NCBI GenBank assembly: GCA_041678045.1
Contig: JBAYOV010000064.1
Coordinates: forward strand, 1-18,742
DNA from: UBA2357 sp041678045
GTDB lineage: Bacteria; Pseudomonadota; Gammaproteobacteria; Burkholderiales; Rhodocyclaceae
Direction: 5' to 3'
DNA length: 18,742 nt
Shown: in pieces, positions 1-6,471 of the stretch
Layout: every line of letters begins with the position of its first letter
Numbering within the stretch: the stretch's first letter is position 1
The notes under the pieces: model-generated
What the model was told of the DNA's origin: nothing
Database searches by the model: none
What the model saw: the letters and a program-made list of their open reading frames with translations, nothing else
Made by a program: the position numbers and the translations under genes

Positions 1-123
1 CGCGCATTGCCCACCGCAAGCACCGTTGAACACTTCGAAGCCCTCCTTCCCTGGAATCTCAACGCCGAGAATTTGATCACAGCGTAGCGAAACCAGGAAG
101 AATGGGGTTTGTGGAGCGCTTAC
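1..123 (-). mobile_element. Terminal part of a putative IS66-family insertion sequence (cut by window edge)
   Basis: Read on the minus strand, coding similarity to the OsmC/YcaO gene stops and a sequence beginning GTAAGCGCTCC follows at once (first base at 123). IS66-family terminal inverted repeats begin GTAA, often GTAAGCG, and the elements duplicate 8 bp of target. The last 8 target bases before the junction, on the minus strand, are GATTCAGA, which would be the predicted duplication. The 123 bp inside the boundary show no ATG-started gene, as expected for the leader before the first IS66 orf; minus-strand frames are open but unrecognised. Only one end is visible, so the family call rests on the GTAAGCG start and on the abrupt loss of coding similarity. 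Confidence 0.5.
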
Positions 124-394
124 TCTGAATCTTGAAAATCTGCTTGTAGCGGTTTTCCGGGTCAACAATATTGTTCTGTGACAAGCGGATGTTGTCGGTC
201 GGAATATTGCGTGTGTCGCAGTACAGCTTCACAAAATACGCCGCGCACAACGCCGATGAAGCCAGAAAATAATCAAAAGGCCCGGGGGCCGAACCATCGC
301 CCTTGTAGCGAACCGGTTGGTCGGCAATCACCGTGAAGTCATCGAATTTGGCCTCGAGACGAAGCTTGTCAAGAAAATTGACCTTGATTTCCAT
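124..394 (-). pseudogene. OsmC-domain N-terminus of an OsmC/YcaO-type protein, truncated by the IS end
   Basis: The ATG at 394 is preceded by an AGGA ribosome-binding site. About 90 residues from MEIKVNFLDK to NRYKQIFKIQ closely match, from memory, the N-terminus of the large OsmC-YcaO fusion proteins (about 730 aa) of gammaproteobacteria and others. The stretch SAPGPFDYFLASSALC is the conserved OsmC substrate-site segment with its cysteine (residue 50). After FKIQ the frame runs into the IS-like sequence, adds 15 unrelated residues (SKRSTNPILPGFATL) and stops at 77. The rest of the OsmC fold and all of any YcaO domain are missing from the window. The gene is almost certainly inactive unless the remainder lies beyond the insertion. 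Family assignment is good for the OsmC part; the YcaO fusion is inferred. Confidence 0.7.
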
Positions 395-529
395 GGGGGA
401 ATCCTGAAATGGCGTGCAAAATGAATTTGGGCGCCATTATCGCCGTTTTCCGGGGGGGCGTATGATTTCCCGGGTGCGACAACGTGGGGACGGGTCGTTT
501 TCGAGACTGCCAAAATATCCGAATTGAGT
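395..529. other. Intergenic spacer between the rloB end and the OsmC gene start
   Basis: The spacer is 135 bp. The minus strand carries a GATAAT box at 441-436 that could be a -10 element for the truncated OsmC/YcaO gene, but I see no good -35 at the right distance. No U-tract terminator for the rloAB operon is evident, so its transcript may run on into the OsmC gene. No coding sequence was recognised here. Confidence 0.4.
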
Positions 530-1039
530 TTATCCCGTGCTGACCGCTGCAACCAAGGCATCAAGCAGCGGAAACGTGCTCCGCGCTTGTTCAAGCACTG
601 CAAGCGGGAAGTGCCTTGCGTAGTAGCGTGCGTCTGTCGGGTCTCCAGGTGCATGCTTTTGTAGCGTGCTCTTGCATGCATGCGTGACGTTCGGTGGATG
701 GCGACCGAGAATCGTCAGCAAGCTTGCTTCGATTGCGGGTATGGAAATGAGCGTTTCGACTTTTTCCTTCCGCAGCCACTTTTCTTCTGTTGCCTTGAGC
801 GGAATGTCGGCATCCAGCACGGCGATTCGGCGGTCGAAATCAGCCGTCTTGGCGACAGACTTCAGTTTTTCGATGACGCCTTGCGGGCCGTGCCCATGCG
901 CGTTCTTGATGCTGACAATCAGGTGCGTGCCCCTGCGGTAATAGAGGCGTTTGATGTGTTCGAGGAAAGCCTCCTCCGTTTCGCCCTCAACCACGACCAA
1001 CACTGTCCGGTTGGTTTTGCGCAGCGAACGCTTCGCCAT
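530..1039 (-). CDS. rloB: RloB/AbiLii-like TOPRIM-type protein, putative effector of a defence pair
   Basis: This 169-aa protein has the layout of the RloB family, a TOPRIM-related nuclease fold. Near the N-terminus, a hydrophobic strand followed by EGETEEAFL carries the putative catalytic glutamate (about E19). The DxD motif is LDAD (D76, D78). A conserved IPAIEASLL follows at about 100-108, matching the family's xPxxExWLL region. The ATG at 1039 has GAGGTG just upstream, inside the last codons and spacer of the ATPase gene 9 bp away, so the two genes are one operon and probably translationally coupled. RloB was named as a restriction-linked orf in Campylobacter, and the same pairing occurs as AbiLi/AbiLii in lactococcal abortive infection. 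It is somewhat shorter than typical RloB (about 200 aa). A role in phage defence is inferred from family and partner. Confidence 0.82.
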   Translation of the reverse strand: MAKRSLRKTNRTVLVVVEGETEEAFLEHIKRLYYRRGTHLIVSIKNAHGHGPQGVIEKLKSVAKTADFDRRIAVLDADIPLKATEEKWLRKEKVETLISIPAIEASLLTILGRHPPNVTHACKSTLQKHAPGDPTDARYYARHFPLAVLEQARSTFPLLDALVAAVSTG

Positions 1040-1048
1040 GTGCGCACC

Positions 1049-2242
1049 TCACAGCATGGGCACGGCGCCATAGGCACCGGCCATGTACTTGGCGTAAAAA
1101 TTATCGTCCGAACGTACGCCCTCCATGTCTGACAGGCGCCAGGCGTCACTGCGGCAGCGTTCATTCTTCTCTACCAGCATGATTTGGCCCTTCCTGAGCA
1201 GGTTCAGGATTTCCACCGAATGGCAGGTAAAGATCAACTGTGCGTTGTGCGGATTGGTCTTGGGGTTGATGAAGAGGTTCAGGACCGGCTCCAGCATCAG
1301 CGGATGAAGGTCGGACTCCAACTCGTCAAAAATCACCGTGCCACCGACAGCGAGGATGGGCAGCAGGTCGGCAAGCAGTACAAACGCGGCCTGCGTACCG
1401 CTGGATTCGGCAAACATCGGCAATTTGACCTCACGCGTGCCATCGCTGTGGATGCCAAAAGGTACAAGAATGCCTTCTTCCTTGCCCTCTCTGATGCTTT
1501 GCAGTGTTTCGAGTCGTACGTCTTGCAGTCCGAAGTCCCATTGCTTCAGCAAACCAGCCATCCGAGCCCGGTGTGATTCGTTGTCGGCAAAGAACTGTGC
1601 TGCGCCGAGCACACCGGGGGCACCACGAAACGCCTGTCGGCCAATTGCGCCCACATTGCTCTGACGACGACCCAGCACCTCGATGATGTCCGCTGCTGTT
1701 TCCACGCCAAATTGCTCGGCTGTGGAAATCAGGGACGCGAGCGGCTTGACCTTCTCTGCCTGCTTCTGCGGAAGGCCGAAACCGCGCTGCTGGATCGATT
1801 CGGCACCCGTCGCTTCGTTCCACTGTCGTCTGAACAAGGTGCTGAACGTACGGCTGGTCTTGCGCTGCAAGGACTCGGACAGCACGCGTTCCCGGTTCAG
1901 GGTCAGTCTATGGCGGTAGAGTTGGCCGTGGGCTTCGAACTCCAGTTCGAAGCGGCTTACGCTACTGGTTTCAAACATGTGCGGCTGCAGCGCAAGGCTT
2001 TGACCGGGCTCCAGGAAAAACGACTTGGTCACGAACCAGCAGACAAAATCCAGTGCTTTGATTACGTTTGTCTTGCCCGCGCCATTGGCTCCGACGACCG
2101 CGAGCAGCTTGCTCAGGCGCCGGTTGGTGGCGATAGACGTGAAGCTGCTGTCCGTGCTGTTCGAGCGTGCGTCGAGGATGAAAGAGACTTCGGTTTCGTC
2201 TGAAAACGAAAAGAAGTTCGAGAAGCGAAGAGTGTGTAGCAT
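1049..2242 (-). CDS. AAA15-family (RloA/AbiLi-like) ATPase, partner of RloB
   Basis: This 397-aa SMC/ABC-type ATPase begins with MLHTLRFSNFFSF, the usual first strand of AAA15/OLD-like ATPases. Walker A is GANGAGKT at residues 51-58. The segment AESSGTQAAF (278-287) resembles an ABC signature, Walker B is VIFDELES (303-310) followed by DLHP, and TCHS (339-342) is the switch histidine. All catalytic elements look intact. The ATG at 2242 has only a weak GAG upstream; no better in-frame start was seen. It is the first gene of a two-gene operon with the RloB-like gene, 9 bp apart. Related ATPase-TOPRIM pairs (AbiL, PARIS, OLD/Gabija-like systems) sense invading phage and release or activate the nuclease partner. 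That mechanism is inferred here, not visible in the sequence. Confidence 0.85.
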   Translation of the reverse strand: MLHTLRFSNFFSFSDETEVSFILDARSNSTDSSFTSIATNRRLSKLLAVVGANGAGKTNVIKALDFVCWFVTKSFFLEPGQSLALQPHMFETSSVSRFELEFEAHGQLYRHRLTLNRERVLSESLQRKTSRTFSTLFRRQWNEATGAESIQQRGFGLPQKQAEKVKPLASLISTAEQFGVETAADIIEVLGRRQSNVGAIGRQAFRGAPGVLGAAQFFADNESHRARMAGLLKQWDFGLQDVRLETLQSIREGKEEGILVPFGIHSDGTREVKLPMFAESSGTQAAFVLLADLLPILAVGGTVIFDELESDLHPLMLEPVLNLFINPKTNPHNAQLIFTCHSVEILNLLRKGQIMLVEKNERCRSDAWRLSDMEGVRSDDNFYAKYMAGAYGAVPML

Positions 2243-2260
2243 TTTATTTACTCAGAAAAT

Positions 2261-2309
2261 TTCTACATTTTTTTGTAGATTATCCTTTAGCGAGTTGATT
2301 TTTGCACAA
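2261..2309 (-). promoter_or_regulatory. Possible rloAB promoter with an inverted repeat over the start site
   Basis: A perfect 6-bp inverted repeat, TCTACA (2262-2267) and TGTAGA (2274-2279), flanks a T6 loop in DNA 20 bp upstream of the ATPase start codon. On the minus strand, GATAAT (2284-2279) directly abuts the repeat and could be a -10 box. TTGTGC (2309-2304) lies 19 bp further up as a poor -35. A palindrome just downstream of a -10 box is a common operator position. The element is short and A/T-rich, so it could also be chance. Confidence 0.35.
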
Positions 2310-2392
2310 TTCAGGGTTCTGAAAGAGCTCAGACTGCTGCCCCAGGCGCCGGTTCCCCCCGAAAAACACTCGCCTCCGGCATAATGGGCCGT

Positions 2393-2423
2393 GCCCCGTT
2401 GCTACCCGGCAGTGGGGCGTTTT
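2393..2423 (+). terminator. Terminator-like hairpin in the leader of the GlsB-like gene
   Basis: As RNA, positions 2393-2402 and 2409-2418 pair over 10 bp (two G-U pairs) around a 6-nt loop, followed by GUUUU. This is a reasonable intrinsic terminator for the plus strand. No recognised plus-strand gene lies upstream; the region upstream is the divergent spacer from rloA. It may end a short unannotated transcript, act as a leader attenuator for the GlsB-like gene, or protect its mRNA 5' end. Confidence 0.4.
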
Positions 2424-2454
2424 GATTGATCGCGGGAGATACGAGGTGAATGAA

Positions 2455-2697
2455 ATGGGCGTGGGTTGGTTGGCTGCCATCATCATTGGGGGGCTTGCGG
2501 GCTGGATTGCGTCGGGGTTGATGAAGACCAATACCGGGGTGTTGCTGAACATTGTGCTGGGCATCATCGGGGCCGGGGTGGCGAGCTTCCTGTTCGGCAT
2601 TGTCGGCATTTCTTTCGGGGGCTGGATGGGGTATCTGATCTCCGGCGTTCTTGGCGCCTGCATTCTGGTGGGGCTGGTGCGGGCGATACGAAAATGA
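2455..2697 (+). CDS. GlsB/YeaQ/YmgE-family small membrane protein
   Basis: This 80-aa, very hydrophobic, glycine-rich protein of the transglycosylase-associated / YeaQ/YmgE stress-protein family has three predicted transmembrane segments at about residues 2-20, 28-48 and 52-75. The start ATG at 2455 is chosen over an in-frame TTG at 2422 because GAGGTG at 2443-2448 gives an ideal ribosome-binding site, the family begins Met-Gly-hydrophobic, and the TTG lies in the preceding hairpin tail. Length fits the family (about 80-90 aa). The inner-membrane location is clear. The biochemical function is unknown for the family, which is often stress-induced. It is monocistronic or a weak leader to the next gene. 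Confidence 0.85.
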   Translation: MGVGWLAAIIIGGLAGWIASGLMKTNTGVLLNIVLGIIGAGVASFLFGIVGISFGGWMGYLISGVLGACILVGLVRAIRK

Positions 2698-2712
2698 GCG
2701 TGCCTGTCTGAA

Positions 2713-2730
2713 CGTGCCCGCAGTGGCACG
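2713..2730 (+). repeat. Small hairpin between the GlsB-like gene and the GGDEF gene
   Basis: CGTGCC (2713-2718) and GGCACG (2725-2730) form a perfect 6-bp stem with a 6-nt loop, 16 nt after the GlsB-like stop codon. No T-run follows, so it is at best a weak terminator or an mRNA-stabilising hairpin. Confidence 0.35.
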
Positions 2731-2783
2731 ATACCGTCAGGTCGAGCCTGGCAGTCTTCAACACCCCAGACAGTGGATGGAAA

Positions 2784-4850
2784 TTGGCACGTCGAATCTT
2801 TTTCCTGGTCGCCATGGCCCTGGCTGCAGTGGCAATTTTCGGACAGTCTGCGCAGGCCGCCGACAAGGTGGTGCTGCAGCTCAAATGGACGCACGCGTTC
2901 CAGTTCGCAGGCTATTACGCTGCGCTGGAGAAAGGCTTTTATCGCGAGGTCGGGCTGGATGTCGAGATACGCGAGGCACAGCCGGGCCTCGATCCGCTGA
3001 GCGAAGTGCTTGCGGGGCGGGCCGAATATGGCGTGGGCACCAGCAGCCTGCTGCTGGCCCGCAGCGCGGGACAGCCGGTGGTCGCGCTGGCGGTGATCTT
3101 CCAGCATTCGCCGCAGGTTGTGCTGGCGCGTGAGCAGACGGCGACGCAGGGCATTCACAGCCTGATCGGCAAGCGGTTGATGATCGAACCGCAGTCGGAT
3201 GAATTGCTGGCATACCTCGACCAGGCCGGGGTGCCGCTCGGGCGCATCGAGCAGGTGCCGCACAGTTTCGATCCGCAGGACCTGATCGAGGGCAGGGTGG
3301 ATGCGATCACCGCCTACGTTACCAATGAGCCGTATCACCTGGAGCGGGCAGGGGTGCCGTTTCATGTGTATACCCCCCGTTCGGTGGGCATCGATTTCTA
3401 CGGCGACAACCTGTTTACCACCGAGCGCGAACTGAAGGCTCACCCCGGGCGGGTGCGTGCCATGCGCGAGGCCAGCCTGCGTGGCTGGCGCTATGCGATG
3501 GACAACCCCGAAGAGGTCATCGACCTGATCATGGAGAAGTATTCACGGGACCACCCGCGCGACTTCTACCGGTTCGAGTGGCGCCACATGCAGCCGCTGC
3601 TGCTGCCCGATCTGATCGAGATTGGCTACATGAACCCCGGGCGCTGGCGCCATATTGCCGACACCTATGCCCGCATGGGGCTGATGCCGGAAGATTTTTC
3701 ACTCAAGGGCTTTCTGTATGCGGTCGATCACAAAGCCGACCTGAAGGGGGTGTATGCCGTTCTGGCGTTGCTGGGGTTGGTGAGTGTGGTTGCGCTCTAC
3801 ATTCATCGGGTGAATCGGCAGCTCAGGCTGGCGTTGGTGGAAAGCCGCGAGGTGCATGAGGCGCTGAAGTTGTCCGAGGAGCGCCACAGGCTGCTGGCGG
3901 ATCATGCGTCGGATGTGATCTGGATGATGGATCTGGAAGGGCATTTCATCTATGTCAGCCCCTCGGTGGAGAAGCTGCGTGGCTACACCGTGGCCGAGGT
4001 GATGCAGCAGTCGATTCACGAAGCGCTGACGCCCGAGTCGGCCCCGATTGCCATCGACGGCCTGAGCCGGGCGATTGCAGCGGTCAGTGCGGGGCAGGCG
4101 GTACCCGATTTTCGGGCCGAGCTTGAGCAGCCCTGCAAGGATGGCAGCACGGTGTGGACCGAGGTGACGGTAACCGGCATCCGCAATGAAAGCGGTGCCT
4201 TTGTCGGCCTGCTGGGCGTGACCCGCAACATCAGCGAGCGCAAACAGGCCGAGGCGCAGATGCTGCATCTGGCCCGGCACGACCCGCTCACCGGGCTGCC
4301 CAACCGTGCGCTGCTGTCCGACCGTTTGCAGCAGGCCATGGCCGCATCCCGGCGTGATGGTCATTCGCTGGCGCTGATGTTCATTGATCTCGACCGGTTC
4401 AAGCCGATCAATGACAGCCTTGGGCACGCGGTGGGCGACGTGCTGCTGAGCGAGATGGCCAGACGCATCCGGGCCTGCGTGCGCGAGTCCGACACTGTGG
4501 CCCGCATTGGCGGCGATGAGTTCGTGGTTCTGCTGCGCACAGTCACCGGAGAGGACGCCGCCGTGTCGGTGGCGGACAAGATACGGTGTGTGCTCGCAGA
4601 GCCGGTGCATGCCGGTGAGCATCGCCTTGAGGTCAGCGCCAGCATTGGCGTGGCCCTGTATCCCGAGCATGGCGACGATGACCTCTCTTTGACGCAGCAT
4701 GCCGACATCGCCATGTACCAGGCCAAGGCCGTGGGCGGCGGTGCGGTGCGGATGTATTGTGCCGGGGGCGGAAACGACAGACCCGCCGTCCCCGCAGCAT
4801 TGCGCGATCAATGCCCGACCGGCCGACGCTGCGCCCCTGGATCGTCCTGA
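2784..4850 (+). CDS. NMT1/THI5-like solute-binding domain fused to TM, PAS and GGDEF: putative diguanylate cyclase sensor
   Basis: This 688-aa protein has a signal peptide at residues 1-25 (basic ARR, hydrophobic core, cut near SAQA-AD). It is followed by a periplasmic NMT1/THI5-like substrate-binding domain (about 28-310; begins KVVLQLKWTHAFQFAGYYAALEKG), a transmembrane helix (about 322-341), a PAS domain (about 363-485) and GGDEF (about 493-660). The catalytic GGDEF motif is intact at 576-580, and RESD at 567-570, five residues before it, is a proper inhibitory I-site, so c-di-GMP synthesis with product inhibition is expected. There is no EAL domain. The TTG start at 2784 is chosen because it gives the full signal peptide with a GGATGG sequence just upstream; an internal ATG at 2814 would cut the peptide short. 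It presumably converts detection of a small periplasmic ligand into c-di-GMP signalling. The ligand is unknown; NMT1-type domains bind thiamine-precursor, taurine/sulfonate or nitrile-like compounds. Its last 43 bp overlap the opposing regulator gene. Confidence 0.88.
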   Translation: MARRIFFLVAMALAAVAIFGQSAQAADKVVLQLKWTHAFQFAGYYAALEKGFYREVGLDVEIREAQPGLDPLSEVLAGRAEYGVGTSSLLLARSAGQPVVALAVIFQHSPQVVLAREQTATQGIHSLIGKRLMIEPQSDELLAYLDQAGVPLGRIEQVPHSFDPQDLIEGRVDAITAYVTNEPYHLERAGVPFHVYTPRSVGIDFYGDNLFTTERELKAHPGRVRAMREASLRGWRYAMDNPEEVIDLIMEKYSRDHPRDFYRFEWRHMQPLLLPDLIEIGYMNPGRWRHIADTYARMGLMPEDFSLKGFLYAVDHKADLKGVYAVLALLGLVSVVALYIHRVNRQLRLALVESREVHEALKLSEERHRLLADHASDVIWMMDLEGHFIYVSPSVEKLRGYTVAEVMQQSIHEALTPESAPIAIDGLSRAIAAVSAGQAVPDFRAELEQPCKDGSTVWTEVTVTGIRNESGAFVGLLGVTRNISERKQAEAQMLHLARHDPLTGLPNRALLSDRLQQAMAASRRDGHSLALMFIDLDRFKPINDSLGHAVGDVLLSEMARRIRACVRESDTVARIGGDEFVVLLRTVTGEDAAVSVADKIRCVLAEPVHAGEHRLEVSASIGVALYPEHGDDDLSLTQHADIAMYQAKAVGGGAVRMYCAGGGNDRPAVPAALRDQCPTGRRCAPGSS

Positions 4851-6301
4851 GCAGGGTTGGCGGCATACGGCTCGAACCGCCTTCTGTCGGGGTCCGCCTG
4901 CAGGGGCGTGGCGATTGAGGGGAAGGCGCGTTGCGGGCAGGCGGGCCGGTCGCAGATCTTGCAGCCGGCACCAATCGGGGTGCGCGCGTCCGGGTCGTCG
5001 AGCGGCAGGCCGCGCGAGTAGATCAGGCGACCGGCATGGCGCAGGTCGCAGCCCAGGCCGATGGCGAAGGTCTTGGCCGGGGTACCCCAGCCGCTGCGCC
5101 GGTGGGTGACGCTGCGGGCGATCCACAGGTAGGCGCGGCCGTCGGGCATGGCCGCGAGCTGGGTGTGAATCTGGCCAGGGTGGGCGAATGCTTCATACAC
5201 GTTCCATAGCGGACAGGTGCCGCCGATGCGTGAGAAGTGAAAGTCGGTGGCCGACTGGCGTTTGGAGATGTTACCGGCGCGGTCCACACGCACAAAGATG
5301 AAGGGCACGCCACGCGCCTGTGGACGCTGCAGCGTGGACAGGCGGTGGCAGACGGTCTCGAAGCCGACGCCGAAGCTGCGCGCAAGGCGGTCGATATCGT
5401 AGGCGAGCGCTTCGGCTGAGGCGAGAAATTGCCCGTAGGGCAGGATCAGTGCGCCGGCGAAGTAGTTGGCCAGGCCGATGCGCGCCAGCACCCGGGCCTC
5501 CTCGCCGAGGAAGGCGCCTTCGGCGACCAGTTGCTCGATGGCTTCGCCGGCCTCCAGCAAGGCCAGTTGGGTGGCCATCTGGAAGGCGCGCTGGCCGGCG
5601 TCGAGCAGCGGCGACAGGTAGAGGATGCGCCGCTGTGTGTCGAACTCGCGCAAGGGTGCGAACTCGGCCTCCGCCGACCAGGCGTCGCCACCGGCGGCGC
5701 CGCGCACCACGATACCGTGTTCGGCGGAGAGCCGCTCCGTCAGCCCTTCATCGACTCGCCCTTCAGCCAGCGACCAGTCGGCAAAGCAGCGTTCGGCCAG
5801 GGCATCCAGGTTGGCAATGTGGTTGTGGCGGGCGTAGAAGAAATCGCGCACTTCCTCGTAGGGCATCGGTGCGGTGGGCTGCGCCGCACCGCGTGCCTCG
5901 CCGAGACGCAGGGCATAGGTGGCGAGGCGATCGTTGGCCTCGCGGCAACGGCGGTCAAGTGCCAGCAGCGCGCGCGCGACGGCCGGCATCTGGCTGGCGA
6001 GCTCGCGGATCTCGGCCAGCGAGACATTCTCGCCGCCCGGTGCGGCGCGACCGGCGTCGCCGAGCACCTCGCGCAGTTCGGCCACCAACCGGCCTTCGTC
6101 GTCGTCCGAGAAACGTTGCACATCTACGCCCAGCGTGGCGCTGATGCGCAACAACACCGGTACGGTCAGCGGGCGCTGGTTCTTTTCGATCTGGTTGAGG
6201 TAACTGGGAGAGATTTCCAGCAGGCGAGCGAGAGCGGCCTGGGTCAGGCCGCGTTCCTCTCGCAGGCGTCGCAGGCGCACGCCGGTAAATACCTTTTTCA
6301 T
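4808..6301 (-). CDS. ScfR/RamB/PrpR-type transcriptional regulator (XRE HTH, IrrE-like domain, DUF2083)
   Basis: This 497-aa regulator of the short-chain fatty acid type (COG3800) has an XRE helix-turn-helix at residues 6-62 (LRRLREERGLTQAALARLLE then SPSYLNQIEKNQRPL) and a middle domain resembling IrrE/ImmA peptidases. There the expected HExxH is replaced by QMATQLALLE, so it is probably not catalytic. The C-terminal DUF2083 part contains C363 in GGTCPLWN, C418 in IGLGCDLRHA, and C447, C450 and C455 in GAGCKICDRPACPQRAFP. In mycobacterial PrpR this region binds acyl-CoA and an iron-sulfur cluster. The start at 6301 is chosen because MKKVFTGVRLRRLR is the usual N-terminus and GGAG lies 7 nt upstream; the frame extends further up but into the promoter. 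Divergence from prpC and the repeated sites between them point to control of the methylcitrate operon. Confidence 0.88.
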   Translation of the reverse strand: MKKVFTGVRLRRLREERGLTQAALARLLEISPSYLNQIEKNQRPLTVPVLLRISATLGVDVQRFSDDDEGRLVAELREVLGDAGRAAPGGENVSLAEIRELASQMPAVARALLALDRRCREANDRLATYALRLGEARGAAQPTAPMPYEEVRDFFYARHNHIANLDALAERCFADWSLAEGRVDEGLTERLSAEHGIVVRGAAGGDAWSAEAEFAPLREFDTQRRILYLSPLLDAGQRAFQMATQLALLEAGEAIEQLVAEGAFLGEEARVLARIGLANYFAGALILPYGQFLASAEALAYDIDRLARSFGVGFETVCHRLSTLQRPQARGVPFIFVRVDRAGNISKRQSATDFHFSRIGGTCPLWNVYEAFAHPGQIHTQLAAMPDGRAYLWIARSVTHRRSGWGTPAKTFAIGLGCDLRHAGRLIYSRGLPLDDPDARTPIGAGCKICDRPACPQRAFPSIATPLQADPDRRRFEPYAANPAQDDPGAQRRPVGH

Positions 6302-6331
6302 CGCAGCTCCGGAAGGTGGGGTTTTGAAATC

Positions 6332-6421
6332 TTCGCAAACTTCGCAAAAAACACTGAACGTATTCGCAAAATAACGCCAATTCAGTGGTTTAAGTATTTT
6401 CTGGGGTGCGTATATTGCGAA
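6332..6421. promoter_or_regulatory. Operator cluster (TTCGCAAA sites) between the regulator and prpC, with prpC -10 box
   Basis: The octamer TTCGCAAA occurs three times in direct orientation (6332-6339, 6341-6348, 6363-6370), and TTGCGAA, its inverted form, at 6415-6421. RamB and mycobacterial PrpR, which share the C-terminal domain of the divergent regulator, recognise a TTTGCAAA-type motif. The copies here differ by one or two bases and lie in DNA that is markedly A/T-richer than the surroundings. The first two are 9 bp apart and the third is 22 bp further on. TATATT at 6411-6416 is a likely prpC -10 box (-35 poor; TTTAAG at 6389-6394 with 16-bp spacing), and the inverted site overlaps it. 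The site near the regulator's own start would allow autoregulation. Confidence 0.65.
6352..6387. repeat. Inverted repeat CACTGAA...TTCAGTG in the prp control region
   Basis: CACTGAA at 6352-6358 and TTCAGTG at 6381-6387 are perfect 7-bp inverted repeats separated by 22 bp that include the third TTCGCAAA copy. The element could be a site for a second dimeric regulator or a structural arm of the operator. The arms are short, so chance is possible. Confidence 0.35.
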
Positions 6422-6471
6422 CAAATGAAGGTGAATGCAAACCCCTCATCCCTGTTCGTCTGGAGCGCAGC

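Noticed and set aside
1..120. A partial gene in the open minus-strand frame with residues CDQILGVEIPGKEGFEVFNGA
   Set aside because: All three minus-strand reading possibilities stay open over much of this short edge and none is recognised. It fits better as the non-coding end of the IS element.
2280..3443. A 387-codon minus-strand open frame
   Set aside because: It is antisense to the GlsB-like and solute-binding/GGDEF genes and spans their starts; no recognisable domain.
4700..4850. Possible EAL domain after GGDEF
   Set aside because: Only about 45 unconserved residues follow the GGDEF core before the stop, and no EAL motif is present.
6302..6424. N-terminal extension of the regulator by 41 residues
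   Set aside because: The extension would translate the operator region. The conserved N-terminus and ribosome-binding site support the start at 6301.
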